From NCBI GenBank assembly GCA_949361645.1, contig OX442420.1:1766244-1830243 (forward strand): DNA of 64,000 nt, written 5' to 3'. The position numbers were made by a program, and so were the translations under genes. Origin of the DNA: Spongilla lacustris. Its lineage: Eukaryota > Porifera > Demospongiae > Spongillida > Spongillidae. The notes below the pieces were generated by a model that had not been told where the DNA came from, made no database searches, and saw nothing but the letters and a program-made list of their open reading frames with translations. How positions within the stretch are numbered: position 1 is the stretch's first letter; every line of letters starts with the position of its first letter. Of the stretch, positions 45,523 to 56,303 are shown piece after piece.

Positions 45523-46373
45523 CCATAGATATTAAAGTAAGGGGATTGGAAACGGATCAATGAATCTAATTAGTCACGTACAGTCCTTGTTACGCCTACA
45601 ATTAAAAATTCATATCGTACGCAGCAGCTGTTTTATGGACTATAGGGACCGAGACGTCATGATCACAGGTTCACGTCTTTGCGAATGGTATATGGACAAG
45701 CAAAGCCTGGTACCCAAAGCCTTTGTTTTCCAGTCATACTTTCTTCTACACACTCGTAATGTCTTATACCCATTGCTTAAAAAATAATCAAAAATCGATA
45801 TATGCTTCTCTCCTTAGCTTCGTTACCTCTCCTAAGGCGATACGGTTAATGGGAAAATGACAGCACGTAGCACACTGTGCACATCTATAATATGCAACGT
45901 TTAGCGCGCCAGCACATTTAGAATCGTAGAAAAAGGTACAGTGCCAAAGTAACTCCATTTACGCTTCTTACGTACTAGAATGGAGGTTGCGAACAAAGGA
46001 ACAGTCCTCCGTACACAAAATTAAGGAAAGGCATACAGATATGACCTACCAACGACGTAGTAGTAACAGAGTCGCGCTGGGATGAACTGGTCAAAAATAA
46101 AAGGTACAGTCCGTAACCGAGTCGCGTAAGGTACTAGAAAATCGCGTTCAGCAAGCAAACAATAAGAGCAAGGAGCCGTGCCAGTTAAAGAATGGCTTAC
46201 AGACACGTAGGAAGATGTAATATGACGTTTTACGACGAAAACAAATCCCACAGTAGCAGCAGATTTCAAGTCTTCATCGGTTTAAGGGTAATAATAACCG
46301 TGTCAAGGAGTGTACGTGTACAATCATGTGCTCACGTGATGCGTTTCCAATCCCCTTACTTAAATATCTATGG
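45523..46373. mobile_element. Nonautonomous DNA element, 851 bp
   Basis: Terminal inverted repeats ccatagatattaaagtaagg and its inverse (with one indel), continuing to ggattggaaacg, flanked by TAAAA on both sides (left at 45517-45522, right at 46374-46378). No protein is encoded. Superfamily not assigned. Confidence 0.7.
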
Positions 46374-46820
46374 TAAAACGTAATATGGTCTTCCTTGACT
46401 TCTTATTCAGCACCAACTCCACACATCTATAATTTATCTTCCTATCTCATCTAGCCTTCCTCCTGCCCATCTCAAACGAAGCCAGCATTTCTCTATATTA
46501 CTGTATACCCAGCCCTGGCGTTCTAAGTAGTAATGTCATCGTGACAACAGCTAGATGTCAAGACTGTTCAGGTGCGCTCCATATAACCAAATTGCGTCGA
46601 TATCGACCTCCCAAAATGGTATACACATATGGTGCACGTACAACCCGTTAAAGCAATAAGCACGCCTCACCTTTGGAAGAATTCGACAGTACTAGTAGTA
46701 CCAAGCAATACGTTCAACAAGCGCTCAACCAACAGAAAAACACCTACACCAAATGCACGTGATGTACCGTAAATTGACCTGGCTTGTCTTTGTGTGCATG
46801 TAAAAAGACGTGCTTAGATA
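46374..46820. other. No gene recognised
   Basis: Unique sequence with short frames only. Confidence 0.5.
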
Positions 46821-46825
46821 TATGT

Positions 46826-47230
46826 CATCTGAGGGTAAGTGCAAACAAACATGACACACTGACCTTAAATAGATTGATTCCCTCCAGTGGAAACACACAG
46901 ATGACAATCCTTGTCTTACAGGTGCATATACATACAGGTGTATGTCATCTGAGGGCGTGCAAACACACTGACCTTAAAATTTCCTACCTATGAGAACACA
47001 TTATCTCCAATCACCTTGGAGAGGTGCGCATCTACCCCCTATAAGAATGCAATACATATACATCATCTGCATGAGAGTAAGTGTAAACACACATGACACA
47101 TTGACTTTAAATTAACACACCGATTCTCTCCAATAGAAACACATTGTCAAAGTCTACCTGCGAGAGTTGTGCATCAATAAGAATGCACCTTTGAAACACA
47201 CTGAAAGAACAGTTTTCCAACCTCCCCCTA
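46826..47230. repeat. Degenerate ~115-bp tandem repeat
   Basis: Three diverged units share tatgtcatctgagggtaagtg, aaacacacatgacacactgac and ctccaatagaaacaca. Confidence 0.7.
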
Positions 47231-49455
47231 TTACTAGTACCCATATTAGAGCCCACTAGAAACTTAGACTGCTAGAAAACACAGCAATGTGGAGTTATCG
47301 CCAAATCTAAGTGACCAACACACTCGTATTCACCGTAGTCTGTTCATTGATTGTGAAGTTAGGAAGGAGCGTTAATAGGAATGGACCAAACTGACTAGAT
47401 CTCTACCGGTGGTAAAGAACTAGAATTCACTGCAAATAGCAATATATTCTTACCTAAGCCTGTGATATACTGCTACGAATCGTCGATATCAATCCTCACG
47501 CCGCGCCAGTATAGCAATATCAACTTACTCGCTTCTCTTTCCATGGACTATGTATAGAATTGCTCAATAACTCTTATGCCCATACCATAGTAAGGCTTCT
47601 ATACCACTTATAGTATAAAGTACACGAATAACAAGCCTTAATTAGCACCTTGCACCAACACAGTTTATCCCGCCCATGATTCAGGAATATAATAGGCCTA
47701 TACAGGGAACAGTAGAAGGAAAGATTGGCGTTCAGTGATCCATATGACTGTCAGTTCAGTTGCATCAATATCCTACCTGACAGATACTAGCAGACACTAC
47801 AGTGATAGGGGAGAGTAGCTGAACTGGTATTAGGACGTGCAAGCGATGTTGGCTAATAATATAATCTAGTGTACAGCTACAAAATGAAGAATGAAATCCC
47901 ACTTATGTCAACAATGTATATGTGCTATGAAAGTTTGCGACATGAACCATCCTAATTGCTGGCTTGCACTCATGTACTGATACACATATAAAGATATGTT
48001 ACGCTCATAGACAAACTGCATAAAAGATGAGAGACACAAAATGGTTATCAGTGTATGAATTGTATTAAGCATAGCATTTGTCAAACATTACATGTCTACA
48101 GACCTTACTTGCTAAATGCAGGTCTGTATAATATCTGAGAATTGCGATAATATCCGAAATCCCTTATTTACTAAATTGGTGCCTATATACATCACCAATT
48201 TAAAACTACGTGCATGCGCGTCACGTAAGACTGAGAACAAGAAGGCCGTGGAATGGTAGGTTATGTTATGAACATCTGAGACTGAGCTAGCACTCATTGT
48301 TCTACTTAAAATGTAGCACTGAATTGTTTTCTTTTCCAGTGCATGTGTCAGTATAGTAAGAAATTACATTGTACTCCATGCAGGAATAGAAAAGATGTGC
48401 ATGAAGGAACGCTGAAGTGGGTACAGTCGTATCGAAAGGACAGGACGTACCCTGCAATATGCATTATGCGCCGATACACAGAGTCAGAGAAGTGGTTGAT
48501 ACGAAAGCGTTCGAGAGACTTCTCGCTAATTAAGCCATGACGATGTTCTGCTGTATGTGGCAGGGAAGAACGAAGATGCAATAGCGGTGGTTTTAACAGA
48601 AGATGCGTTTTAGTAGTATCACGCGTCCAAAAGTGGAGGCCATCAGGGAAGAGACAGCACCGAAGACAAATCGAGGCACTATACACATGTACTATACTGG
48701 TCGCACATTCATCTGGACATACGTCGTCAGTAAGCAAAACAGTGTATAGAACATGCCAGTAGTTGTTATCACTTTTCATTTCTTACGTTTATATTATTGT
48801 TTTTGGGTTCTCCAAAGCTACACATATAAAGATTTAGTACCCAGTTTTAGACAACCAATTCCAGAAGTGAAGCCAGTGGAACCGCTGCCAGAGAGGTGCT
48901 TCTATGAAAATCATACCAAAAAAAAAAACTAAAAGTGTGGAAGGCATGCAGGGAAAATTCCATCCTACATGTATATGTCAACAAGTAAGCCAATATTGTG
49001 TGGATACTAACATTCTTGTCAATTTTGATTTAGTGACATGAAGATTACATTGAAGTATATTGTTCAAATATGCTCTGAAAAAGAGCTTTGTTTTCCTACA
49101 AAGAATGCATATACAACAAAATTATTCCATATGAAATTTTTATTATCCTAAAGGAATTTTTAAGAACTATACGAGTCAAAATCATTCTTTAGAACACTCT
49201 TCATGCCAAGAACAGAAGAATGGAGCACAGCCACCTCCAATTAAATCTGATGCCGTGAAAGAACTTCTGTCTTGTTTCAAGTGTCTTCTCGTGTTTAAAT
49301 TAATTTCATTATATAAATTCTGTCTTGTGTTTAAATTATAAATTAGCTATTCACTATCATTAATTGCTTTCATTATATAACTTCCAAATAATCAATTATA
49401 GAACTTCTGTTCTGTGTTAAAATGCATGGTTTTCATTATAAACTTGACTGCCTTA
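47231..49455. other. No firm gene
   Basis: Largely unique sequence. The plus frame 48343-48540 (65 codons) and minus frame 48779-48348 lie over the same DNA and match no family I know. No RNA gene or transposon end was recognised. Confidence 0.45.
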
Positions 49456-49600
49456 ACGGCTGCGATTTCGGTGAGATTTTTTTTCTCTTTTTAATTATAA
49501 TTACCAGTGGTTGTCAAACACTAACGGTTGCGATTTCGGTGAGGATCGACCTCTCTTTTCAATTATACACACTATGATTACCAGTGGTCGTCAAAATCAA
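49456..49600. repeat. Two-copy tandem repeat
   Basis: gcgatttcggtgag, followed by ctctttttaattata and attaccagtggt, occurs twice with a period of about 70-75 bp. Confidence 0.8.
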
Positions 49601-49614
49601 ATCTCCTTTCTGTC

Positions 49615-49780
49615 AGGGAATTGAGTCCGCCTCCTCCCCCGGACTGTATTCCCTGGATGTACAATATTTTACACGGACCGTATTCCCTAGGGAGTTGGGT
49701 CCGGGGGGGACCGTATTCCCTAAGGGAATACGGTCCGCCGGACCGAAAATTGGACCGGACCGTATACCCTATGACACCGG
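49615..49780. repeat. Palindromic ggaccgtattccc repeat block (copy 1)
   Basis: A dense cluster of inverted words (ggaccgtattccctagggagtt, gaccgtattccctaagggaa, tacggtccgccggaccg) that ends cctatgacaccgg at 49780. The same block, nearly identical, lies at 55650-55848. Both copies abut pieces of a gypsy gag. It may be a terminal region of a DNA transposon. Confidence 0.75.
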
Positions 49781-49788
49781 AAGTACTG

Positions 49789-50276
49789 TAGTCTCGTACC
49801 CAGACCCAAACGTACGAGGGTCGGTCTGGCCAACAAGTCGTTCTTGGGAATGTAATTGGAATGTTCGATAATTAGGGTTGTCATAGCAACGTCTACGTCA
49901 TCACGATAAAACGTGAGGTTTGTTTAAGCAGATCTGTCTTGCTTAAGCTACGGAACGCGATGGGCTGGAAAGCGATTCACGACAGATTTTAGACGTACTT
50001 CGTAATGAGTCCTTCCATATTGAAATGGCTTTCCCTTCGTTTTAGACACGTGTCCATATATCACAACCTTAGCCGCGCACGCACGATCAAGCACCAGGCT
50101 CCTCTCTGTAGTGTGGAATGCTATTGGAATCTAATTACCGTGACGTCGCGCGGGCTCTCGATTCTGATTGGAGCGCCAACATTCCGGCGCACCAGATCGA
50201 CTTGTTGGCCAGACCGTGATGTTATACTGTAAGCGATAATCATCGTTACGTACATTTGGGTCTGGGTACGAGACTA
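49789..50276. mobile_element. Mutator-like MITE, 9-bp target duplication
   Basis: Inverted ends tagtctcgtacccagaccca and its inverse, continuing to a second inverted block with ggtctggccaacaagtcg. Flanked by GAAGTACTG (49780-49788 and 50277-50285). A 9-bp duplication is typical of Mutator-like elements. No transposase. It is inserted in the gag fragment. Confidence 0.78.
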
Positions 50277-50285
50277 GAAGTACTG

Positions 50286-50632
50286 CGCTCTTCAGGATAC
50301 GCTTGTTTGAACAATTTCTTCAACTGCATTGCGAAATCAGCGACTCTCTCCTTTTCAAGTTGTGAGCGTGCCATGAATAGCTTCCCGGCCTCTAGTGGCT
50401 CGCGACACAATCTTAGCCTCTTCACCAGCTCTTCCTTTACGCATTTCACCGCCTTCTTCGTATCAGCTTCAAGCTCTGTATAGCACTCAACTAGCTTGCC
50501 CCTCAGCAGCGTTGGCAAGATTAGTGCCTGTTTTTCCTGACTCCATTCTTTGGCAGCCGCAACCAACTCAAAACGAATCCATGATGATTCACAAGCAATA
50601 TCCGGAAGTGGAATGTTCACTTTCTCAGCCAT
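50286..50632 (-). pseudogene. 5' half of a gypsy gag
   Basis: ATG at 50632 starts a Gag-like frame (MAEKVNIPLPDIACESSWIR; LPTLLRGKLVECY; LEKERVADFAMQLKKLF; KQAYPEER) lying 13 nt after a primer-binding site and LTR, so this is the true start of the element. It breaks off at the palindromic repeat (49780), with a MITE inserted at the edge. The missing 3' half is most likely the fragment at 55849-56303, on the opposite strand. Confidence 0.82.
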
Positions 50633-50644
50633 ATCGTATGACTA

Positions 50645-50664
50645 TCCCACTTCTGACACTAATT
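50645..50664 (-). promoter_or_regulatory. Primer-binding site of the split gypsy
   Basis: Reading minus, aattagtgtcagaagtgggat directly follows the LTR. The tgtcagaagtggga core is a frequent PBS of Ty3/gypsy elements. Confidence 0.7.
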
Positions 50665-50806
50665 TGTTACGTGGGTCAACGGGCAACTTTAATAGTAACT
50701 TCACAACAAATGCACTTACAACATTGCCGTACTCCGTAGCTAAGCAACCCCGCAGCTGTTCCTAATGAATATTATTACGCGGGCATTTCCGTGCGCAGAC
50801 GCAACA
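50665..50806 (-). repeat. 142-bp gypsy LTR
   Basis: On the minus strand it starts tgttgcgtctgcg and ends acccacgtaaca (TG...CA), followed by the PBS and gag. Its outer end lies 24 nt inside the intron after the last visible exon of the RAG1-like gene. The matching 3' LTR was not found. Confidence 0.75.
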
Positions 50807-50829
50807 TACATACAGTACTACATTGTTAC

Positions 50830-53613
50830 ATGTACATGATTGCCCACAAAGGCACCTCCAAAATATTGCAGGTGATGTACTCCTATGGACTGCAGTGCAG
50901 AGTCCAGCTCCTTAACAAAGGGGCCGTCCTTGATCGAAAATCCCTTCTTCACTGTGGCTGTGCAGTTGGCTACATCTGTTTCCTAGTGTGATTGGTGTGT
51001 CAATACACATTTTATACTGCATGCATGGCTTACAAGTTGTTTGAGAGATTTCATCTTGTCTTCACATTGCTTGAAGCATTCTCCCCAACAACTAGTGATA
51101 CATATGTTGCCATTTGCTGCGACAAATCATATGACTCCTGGGCTTGTTCCAACTCTGCTTGTAGCTTCCAAAGCCTTTGCAGCTCATGGCTGTAATTGGA
51201 GAAGCTGAAGTGGGCATCGTCTCTTGAGTGCAGAGCCAGCTCAAGGTCAAGGGTATGACACTCGTCTTCAAGCAACCCATAAATCTTGGTAAAGATGCCC
51301 AAAGTGATGTGAAGACCAGGTGGGCATACCTAGCGTGTGTGTGTGTGCATGTGCATGATCATACAAAACAGTTCTTGGCAAATTCATTTATACTTACTTG
51401 CGAAATGGGGATGTTGAAAATAGGCTCTGAAATGCAGTTATAGAAGTGTTGTGCTTGTTTCTTGCCAAACCCTGAAGCAATGTAGTGCTGATGGTCAGCA
51501 CTGATAGTTTCAAATGTTCTGGGTGGAGCTGGTCCTCTGACTGAGAGAGGTGTTACTAAGTGCTGATGGTGGGCCAAGCAATACAAACATGGGTAGCATC
51601 CTATAAGAAAGGTGCAATGTTTGTACACTTTGTTTAGCACCTATGCAAATAGTCACATACCACTTGCTCCTGACAGCCCGTACATTCTAGTAATGAACTC
51701 GTAGTCTCCACACATGAACAGCCTGAGTGTGTATTGCCTGTAGGTTTAATGTTCATTTTTAAAATCATTTGATATTAACTGTTCTTACCTCCATTTCATT
51801 CCTTGCAGATGTGCAACTTGATCTTTATAGCGGTCAAGTGCTATGTGGAGGTTGGTAACAGTGTCGCCCGCTTCAAAGCAGCAAAACACGCAGGTGTTGT
51901 GGACTGAGTTAGGCGCTGGAACATTTACAATCTGAAAGTTCATCTTGAACGAACCACCTCCTTTGTCCCCTCCTATTTTTAACCACACCTCACTGGCAGG
52001 GATGACCCCATCATGCCAGGTAAGCCGTCCTGTCCTACATAGGGTTAAAATTATTTTGCAAGGTTTATGCCTTGACCTCCTAATTAACCTTTCATTCTCT
52101 TCCAAGAGGTCAACAACCTTCTGAACCAGATCTGGAATATAAACCAGAGGAGCTCCCCTAAGCTCTTCACCACCAGAAGGATGAGGAAATGAGAATAGAG
52201 CCATCTCTCCTTTCAAGTTGTCGCCCACAATTTGCCTGCAAATGTTGCACATCCGCTGCTCCCCAGCTAGAGATACTCCTGACGCTTTCAGCCACCTAGA
52301 CAAGTAATGCATATGTAGGTTATTTTTATACTTTTTGTGTAATGCTTTATCGTCTAAGTTGTCTCAAACCGTTCCAGGGAATAGCCATGCCGACTTTTAT
52401 GGCCAATACTTGGACAGAGTCGATTGCAATGTTTGTGATGCCTGCCTTCTGCAATAGAGACATCCTCTCTTCATCACTCAGAGTGAGTACCTCCTCCTCC
52501 ATCAGGGCAGACGGCTCTCCTCCACTGACGATGCTTCTGGCTGTGTGCATCTCTGCACGCCTCGTCTTCACAGTCTTGGAACAAGCAGCTGAGGTCAGGT
52601 GGCGGGCTTTGGTCACACGCATGAATGTCATTGGCTACAAGGTATGGTTTAGTGTAATGTAAGTGAGATTGAATACACTTAGCTGTTCCTCCTCTAGGCA
52701 GTTGTATTATGCCTGCTGGATCGGGGCTGGTGGAGATGGCCCTCTTCAGCAGTGCGGCTGCTTCTCTCTCCTCACCAGCAGTGAGATATGGTGTGCACTC
52801 GTGCCCATCGTAACAGCCAGCCTTCATAACCCTGTGGCACTCCACACATTGTACCAGTAGGCCTACATCCTTCAACAAGAGCAATACAGCATTTGGTGCT
52901 GGTCTTATCTCTGTGGGTACCAAGGAGCTATCCTCCGAGCAGCAAGGACACACTGGGGGTTGATGCTGCTACTCGCTCCACAACACAGCTGGTACAGGCC
53001 AGCTGACGGCATGGCAGTTCAAGGGGCTGTTTGAGAATGTTTGAACACACCATACACTTCAACTCCTTCAGGACAGTGGCACTGTTTTGGCCTGCCAGTG
53101 GTGGGTATGGCTCACTTGAGAAGATTGGAGGAGGGGCAATCTTCCAAAGATGGGCAATTAACATGTTCGGTGTGAGGCCAGTTCGGTGTGAGGCCAGGTT
53201 GACGACCTCTGCCAACTGTATGCTTCCTAACTGGACCTTTTGCATTGAAACTGAAATGCTCACACACCTGTGGTATGATTTATACTGATAATGTTGCATA
53301 AAAGCAGTTACATGTAGTATGTACCTTACACCCTTCATTGGTATGTGCTTCCCATACAAATGGTGTCAGGGCACACCTGTGGTGCACTCCTCCTACCCTG
53401 GCACTGATGATCTTCTGCATTGTATGGTAACAGCAATGGCAGAAGTGTTCAGGGTACACTTGAGCATTATCAGTATTGGTGTTAATAGAAAAGGCAATTT
53501 GCAAATCAGCTGCAAATGCTTTGCATTCGTGACGTGGATCTCCGCTTCCTTGTCATCAGCCTTTGTCCACATACTCTGCAGTGCAGCGGCAGTTGTTTAA
53601 TGTGGTAGTCCAT
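50830..53613 (-). pseudogene. RAG1 N-terminal-like (N-RAG-TP-type) gene, decayed
   Basis: Exons (minus): 53613-53325, 53267-52684, 52634-52351, 52295-52089, 52034-51789, 51737-51661, 51600-51398, 51329-51066, 50982-50830; introns 49-83 nt, phases consistent from the third exon on. Exon one has HCRVCGQRL, then FAADLQIAF and VYPEHFCHCCYHTM, then FVWEAHTNEGC, matching in order the N-terminal zinc region of RAG1. Exon two has a RING finger (CMVCSNILKQPLELPCRQLACTSC, His replaced by Gln) and CVECHRVMKAGCYDGHEC. Later exons hold a conserved region of unknown activity: GRLTWHDG, EVWLKIGGDKGGGSFKMNFQ, GDYEFITRMYGLSGAS, VCPPGLHITLGIF, YFGGAFVGNHVH. Damage: a +1 shift in exon one, a 16-bp tandem duplication at 53166-53197, an extra C near 52965, a GC donor after exon two and an AT donor after exon three. 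A gypsy LTR cuts off the 3' end. Confidence 0.82.
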
Positions 53614-54595
53614 TCTTGTAACCAATGTTCATGTACGCAATGACCACAACACGCATCGATTATTCATAAAATACACATTGGTCTTTTCGGGCGACAGAAA
53701 ATTCGTCGACAGAAGTGGTTCATCACTTCTTTATTTGGCATGCCTTTGACTTACGAAAAGCCTAGTCTTACCTCCAACCGTTGTGCAGGAAGTCCACAAT
53801 ATCCGATCTTGTACACGCCCTTCCAAAATAAGTGCCGCGTGGCGATGTAAACACTGCTTGCGCATAAATTTCATGTGCGATTTAAAAAATGCGTGTTCAT
53901 TATAAATAAAAGTGGTTGAAACGTTGTGTTGTATGCTACAGATAAGTATATATTTTTGCTGCTGATCTGAGGTGTTAAGAACTCTGAAACATAAGGTGTC
54001 TGTAATGAGGTGTTTCTTCACAATTATTTGGACAGGTACCGTAATATTCTAATTATAAACCTAGTTTCCAGCCGCAAACAACCGTTTCCTCTTATATGAT
54101 CTTTTAATATTTTATTGCTATCAATAATTGACCAATTGCACCATTAATGAGACCTACACCCATTACGTCACTTTTGGCGCGAAAGAGCCCAGAACGACTT
54201 TTGCAGCTGAGAGTGTGGGTCTGGGTACCATAAAACTGATTGATGGCGTTTACGGACGAGAAAACATCGCGGATTACAAGCCACCAATTTTGGCCAGTAC
54301 GGTGCGCCATTTCCATAGTCGATGATGTGATGCAATTGCAACCGTTAGAATGGTATTACGGATAAAATTTTGGCGCACAACGTTGTCACGTTGCTATTAA
54401 TTGGCTGCGTACATATAAGGTGACGGCTTAAAGACATGTGAGGATATTACAAAGAGGCGCTGTCCCTACAAGATATGTAAATTTTCGATCAAACCTATAC
54501 ACAGACATCCAGCCCATACAACACCACTAAAACAGTTAGTTATTCAGTTTTATTGTAATCCTTAAGCATGGCTTTAATCATGCACATGCAGCAAA
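53614..54595. other. No firm gene; upstream of the RAG1-like gene
   Basis: No additional exon was recognised above 53613. The minus frame 54021-53731 has no known domain. A 33-bp sequence at 54055-54090 is an inverted relative of one near 14560. Confidence 0.45.
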
Positions 54596-54599
54596 AAGT

Positions 54600-54790
54600 A
54601 GCTATCTTGCTAATGCCATGTGTCTAATACACAGTGGCACTCAAGACTAAAAAGACACCAGAGACACAAGCAATATTAGTTTATGCTGCCAAGCTTATAT
54701 CTTGCTAATGCCATGTGTCTAATGCACAGTGACACTCAAGACTAAAAAGACACCTGAGACACAAGCAATATAAATTGATGCCACCAAGTT
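54600..54790. repeat. Two-copy ~107-bp tandem repeat
   Basis: atcttgctaatgccatgtgtctaat and cactcaagactaaaaagacac recur once with a few changes. Confidence 0.9.
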
Positions 54791-55649
54791 TATTTATCTG
54801 TGAAATTCACATTTTGGCTGATTTAATTAGGTACGAAATTGATTACACTCAATATCAGCATGTCTCTTGACTATTATCCCCCATTCATTCCTCTCTCATC
54901 CCATTTCTTTTTCTCCAGACACAGGTGTATAGAGGAAGCATTCAGTCACACTTAAAGAGTGTGCCAGGTCGAGTTAACTACTAATTAAGGACCAATGTTG
55001 AGGGCCCACATGCGGCTTAAAGCTGTATGTGTCCCTTTACCTCTTCTTACTTCTCTTCTCATCCAACTTCTTTTTCCTACCTCCCCCCTCTGCAGAAAAT
55101 ATTTGGGCACACGAGCAGCGTTATTTGTCTGTGAAATTCACTTTTTATTATGCACATGATTGAAAAACACTTATGCATCATTCTCTAAACAATAATGGCT
55201 GAAGTGTACTATTTTTGTTTTCTTTTTTACAGGTATGAAATTGAGACTTATCCAGTACCCTCATCTCTCTTATGTTCAGTTGACTATTATGATATATGTG
55301 TTTATTTCTTTTCATCTTTTATTAAATTTTTCTACACTTGGTGTTCACACAATTTGATAATGTTAAACAGTGTTAACTGTTACAGAAACTGCATGCATAG
55401 TTGACGACCTGTATGCGATCATTTTCGAACCAAATCATAATGGGAACATATAAAAATAGTAACAACTTAATATAAATATACATTTGTATAACAAATTAGT
55501 TTTAGAATTAGCGTCCCAGTTCATTGTTACAGAAGCTGCTTATATAGTTGACGACCTGCGATCGTTGGCTTTTGCTTTTCGAACCAAATGTGCCAGCCCT
55601 TACGTGAATGCAAGGGGTGGAATATACATATACATGCAAGTATTTAAAA
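54791..55649. other. No gene; small duplication
   Basis: A ~60-bp word (gttacagaaactgc, atagttgacgacctg, tttcgaaccaaat) appears at about 55378-55436 and 55527-55590. The rest is AT-rich. Confidence 0.5.
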
Positions 55650-55848
55650 CCAGGGAATACGGTCCGGGGGGGGGACTCAATTCCCTAGGGAATTGAGTCC
55701 GGTTAATTGGTTTTGTACAACCAGGGAACTCGGTCCGGGGGACCGTATTCCCTAGGGAGTTGGGTCCGGGGGGGACCGTATTCCCTTAGGGAATACGGTC
55801 CGCCGGACCGAAAATTGGGCCGGACCGTATACCCTATGACACCGGCAG
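55650..55848. repeat. Palindromic ggaccgtattccc repeat block (copy 2)
   Basis: Like 49615-49780, with an additional palindrome (actcaattccctagggaattgagt). The last ~110 bp are nearly identical to copy 1 and end cctatgacaccgg, directly followed by gag sequence. Confidence 0.75.
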
Positions 55849-56303
55849 CGGTTCGTGTTGGGACTAAAGACTCCCATTAGCACGCAGCTGTTATTACGAG
55901 GTAAGCCGGACACGTTCGAAAAGGCCATTGAGGCGGCTAGAGAAATTGAACTTGTACTGGAGTTTGAGTCCAAACCAATGGAGCTGCATGCTAAGGTAAG
56001 TTCCGTGGAGGATTGCGACACTGGGTTGAAAGTAGCACTGAAAGAATTGACAGAGCGATTGGGAAACATGGAGGCACAGTTGCAGAGCGTGGTGCAATCC
56101 TCAGTTGCTGCCGGTAGTTCCAAGACGAAGGCAGAGACGAGAGTAACGGAACAAGTGGCGGGGCGTCGTTATGCAAGCAACGAAAAAGCGGAAGAACGTG
56201 CTGTTTTCGATGCGGAGAGGAGGGACACATCAAAAGGTACTGTCCTTTAAACTTCAACGGGCCTACCGGAAAGGTGAACGGCGGGAGGCCTGGGAACCAA
56301 TGA
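55849..56303 (+). pseudogene. 3' half of a gypsy gag with CCHC knuckle
   Basis: The plus strand opens immediately after the palindromic repeat with QRFVLGLKTPISTQLLLRGK, the continuation expected after the KQAYPEER end of the 50.3-kb fragment, then KAIEAAREIE, a helical linker, and in a shifted frame the zinc knuckle CFRCGEEGHIKRYC (56202-56243). There is no protease or RT downstream. It is therefore a gag remnant split from its 5' half. Confidence 0.82.
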
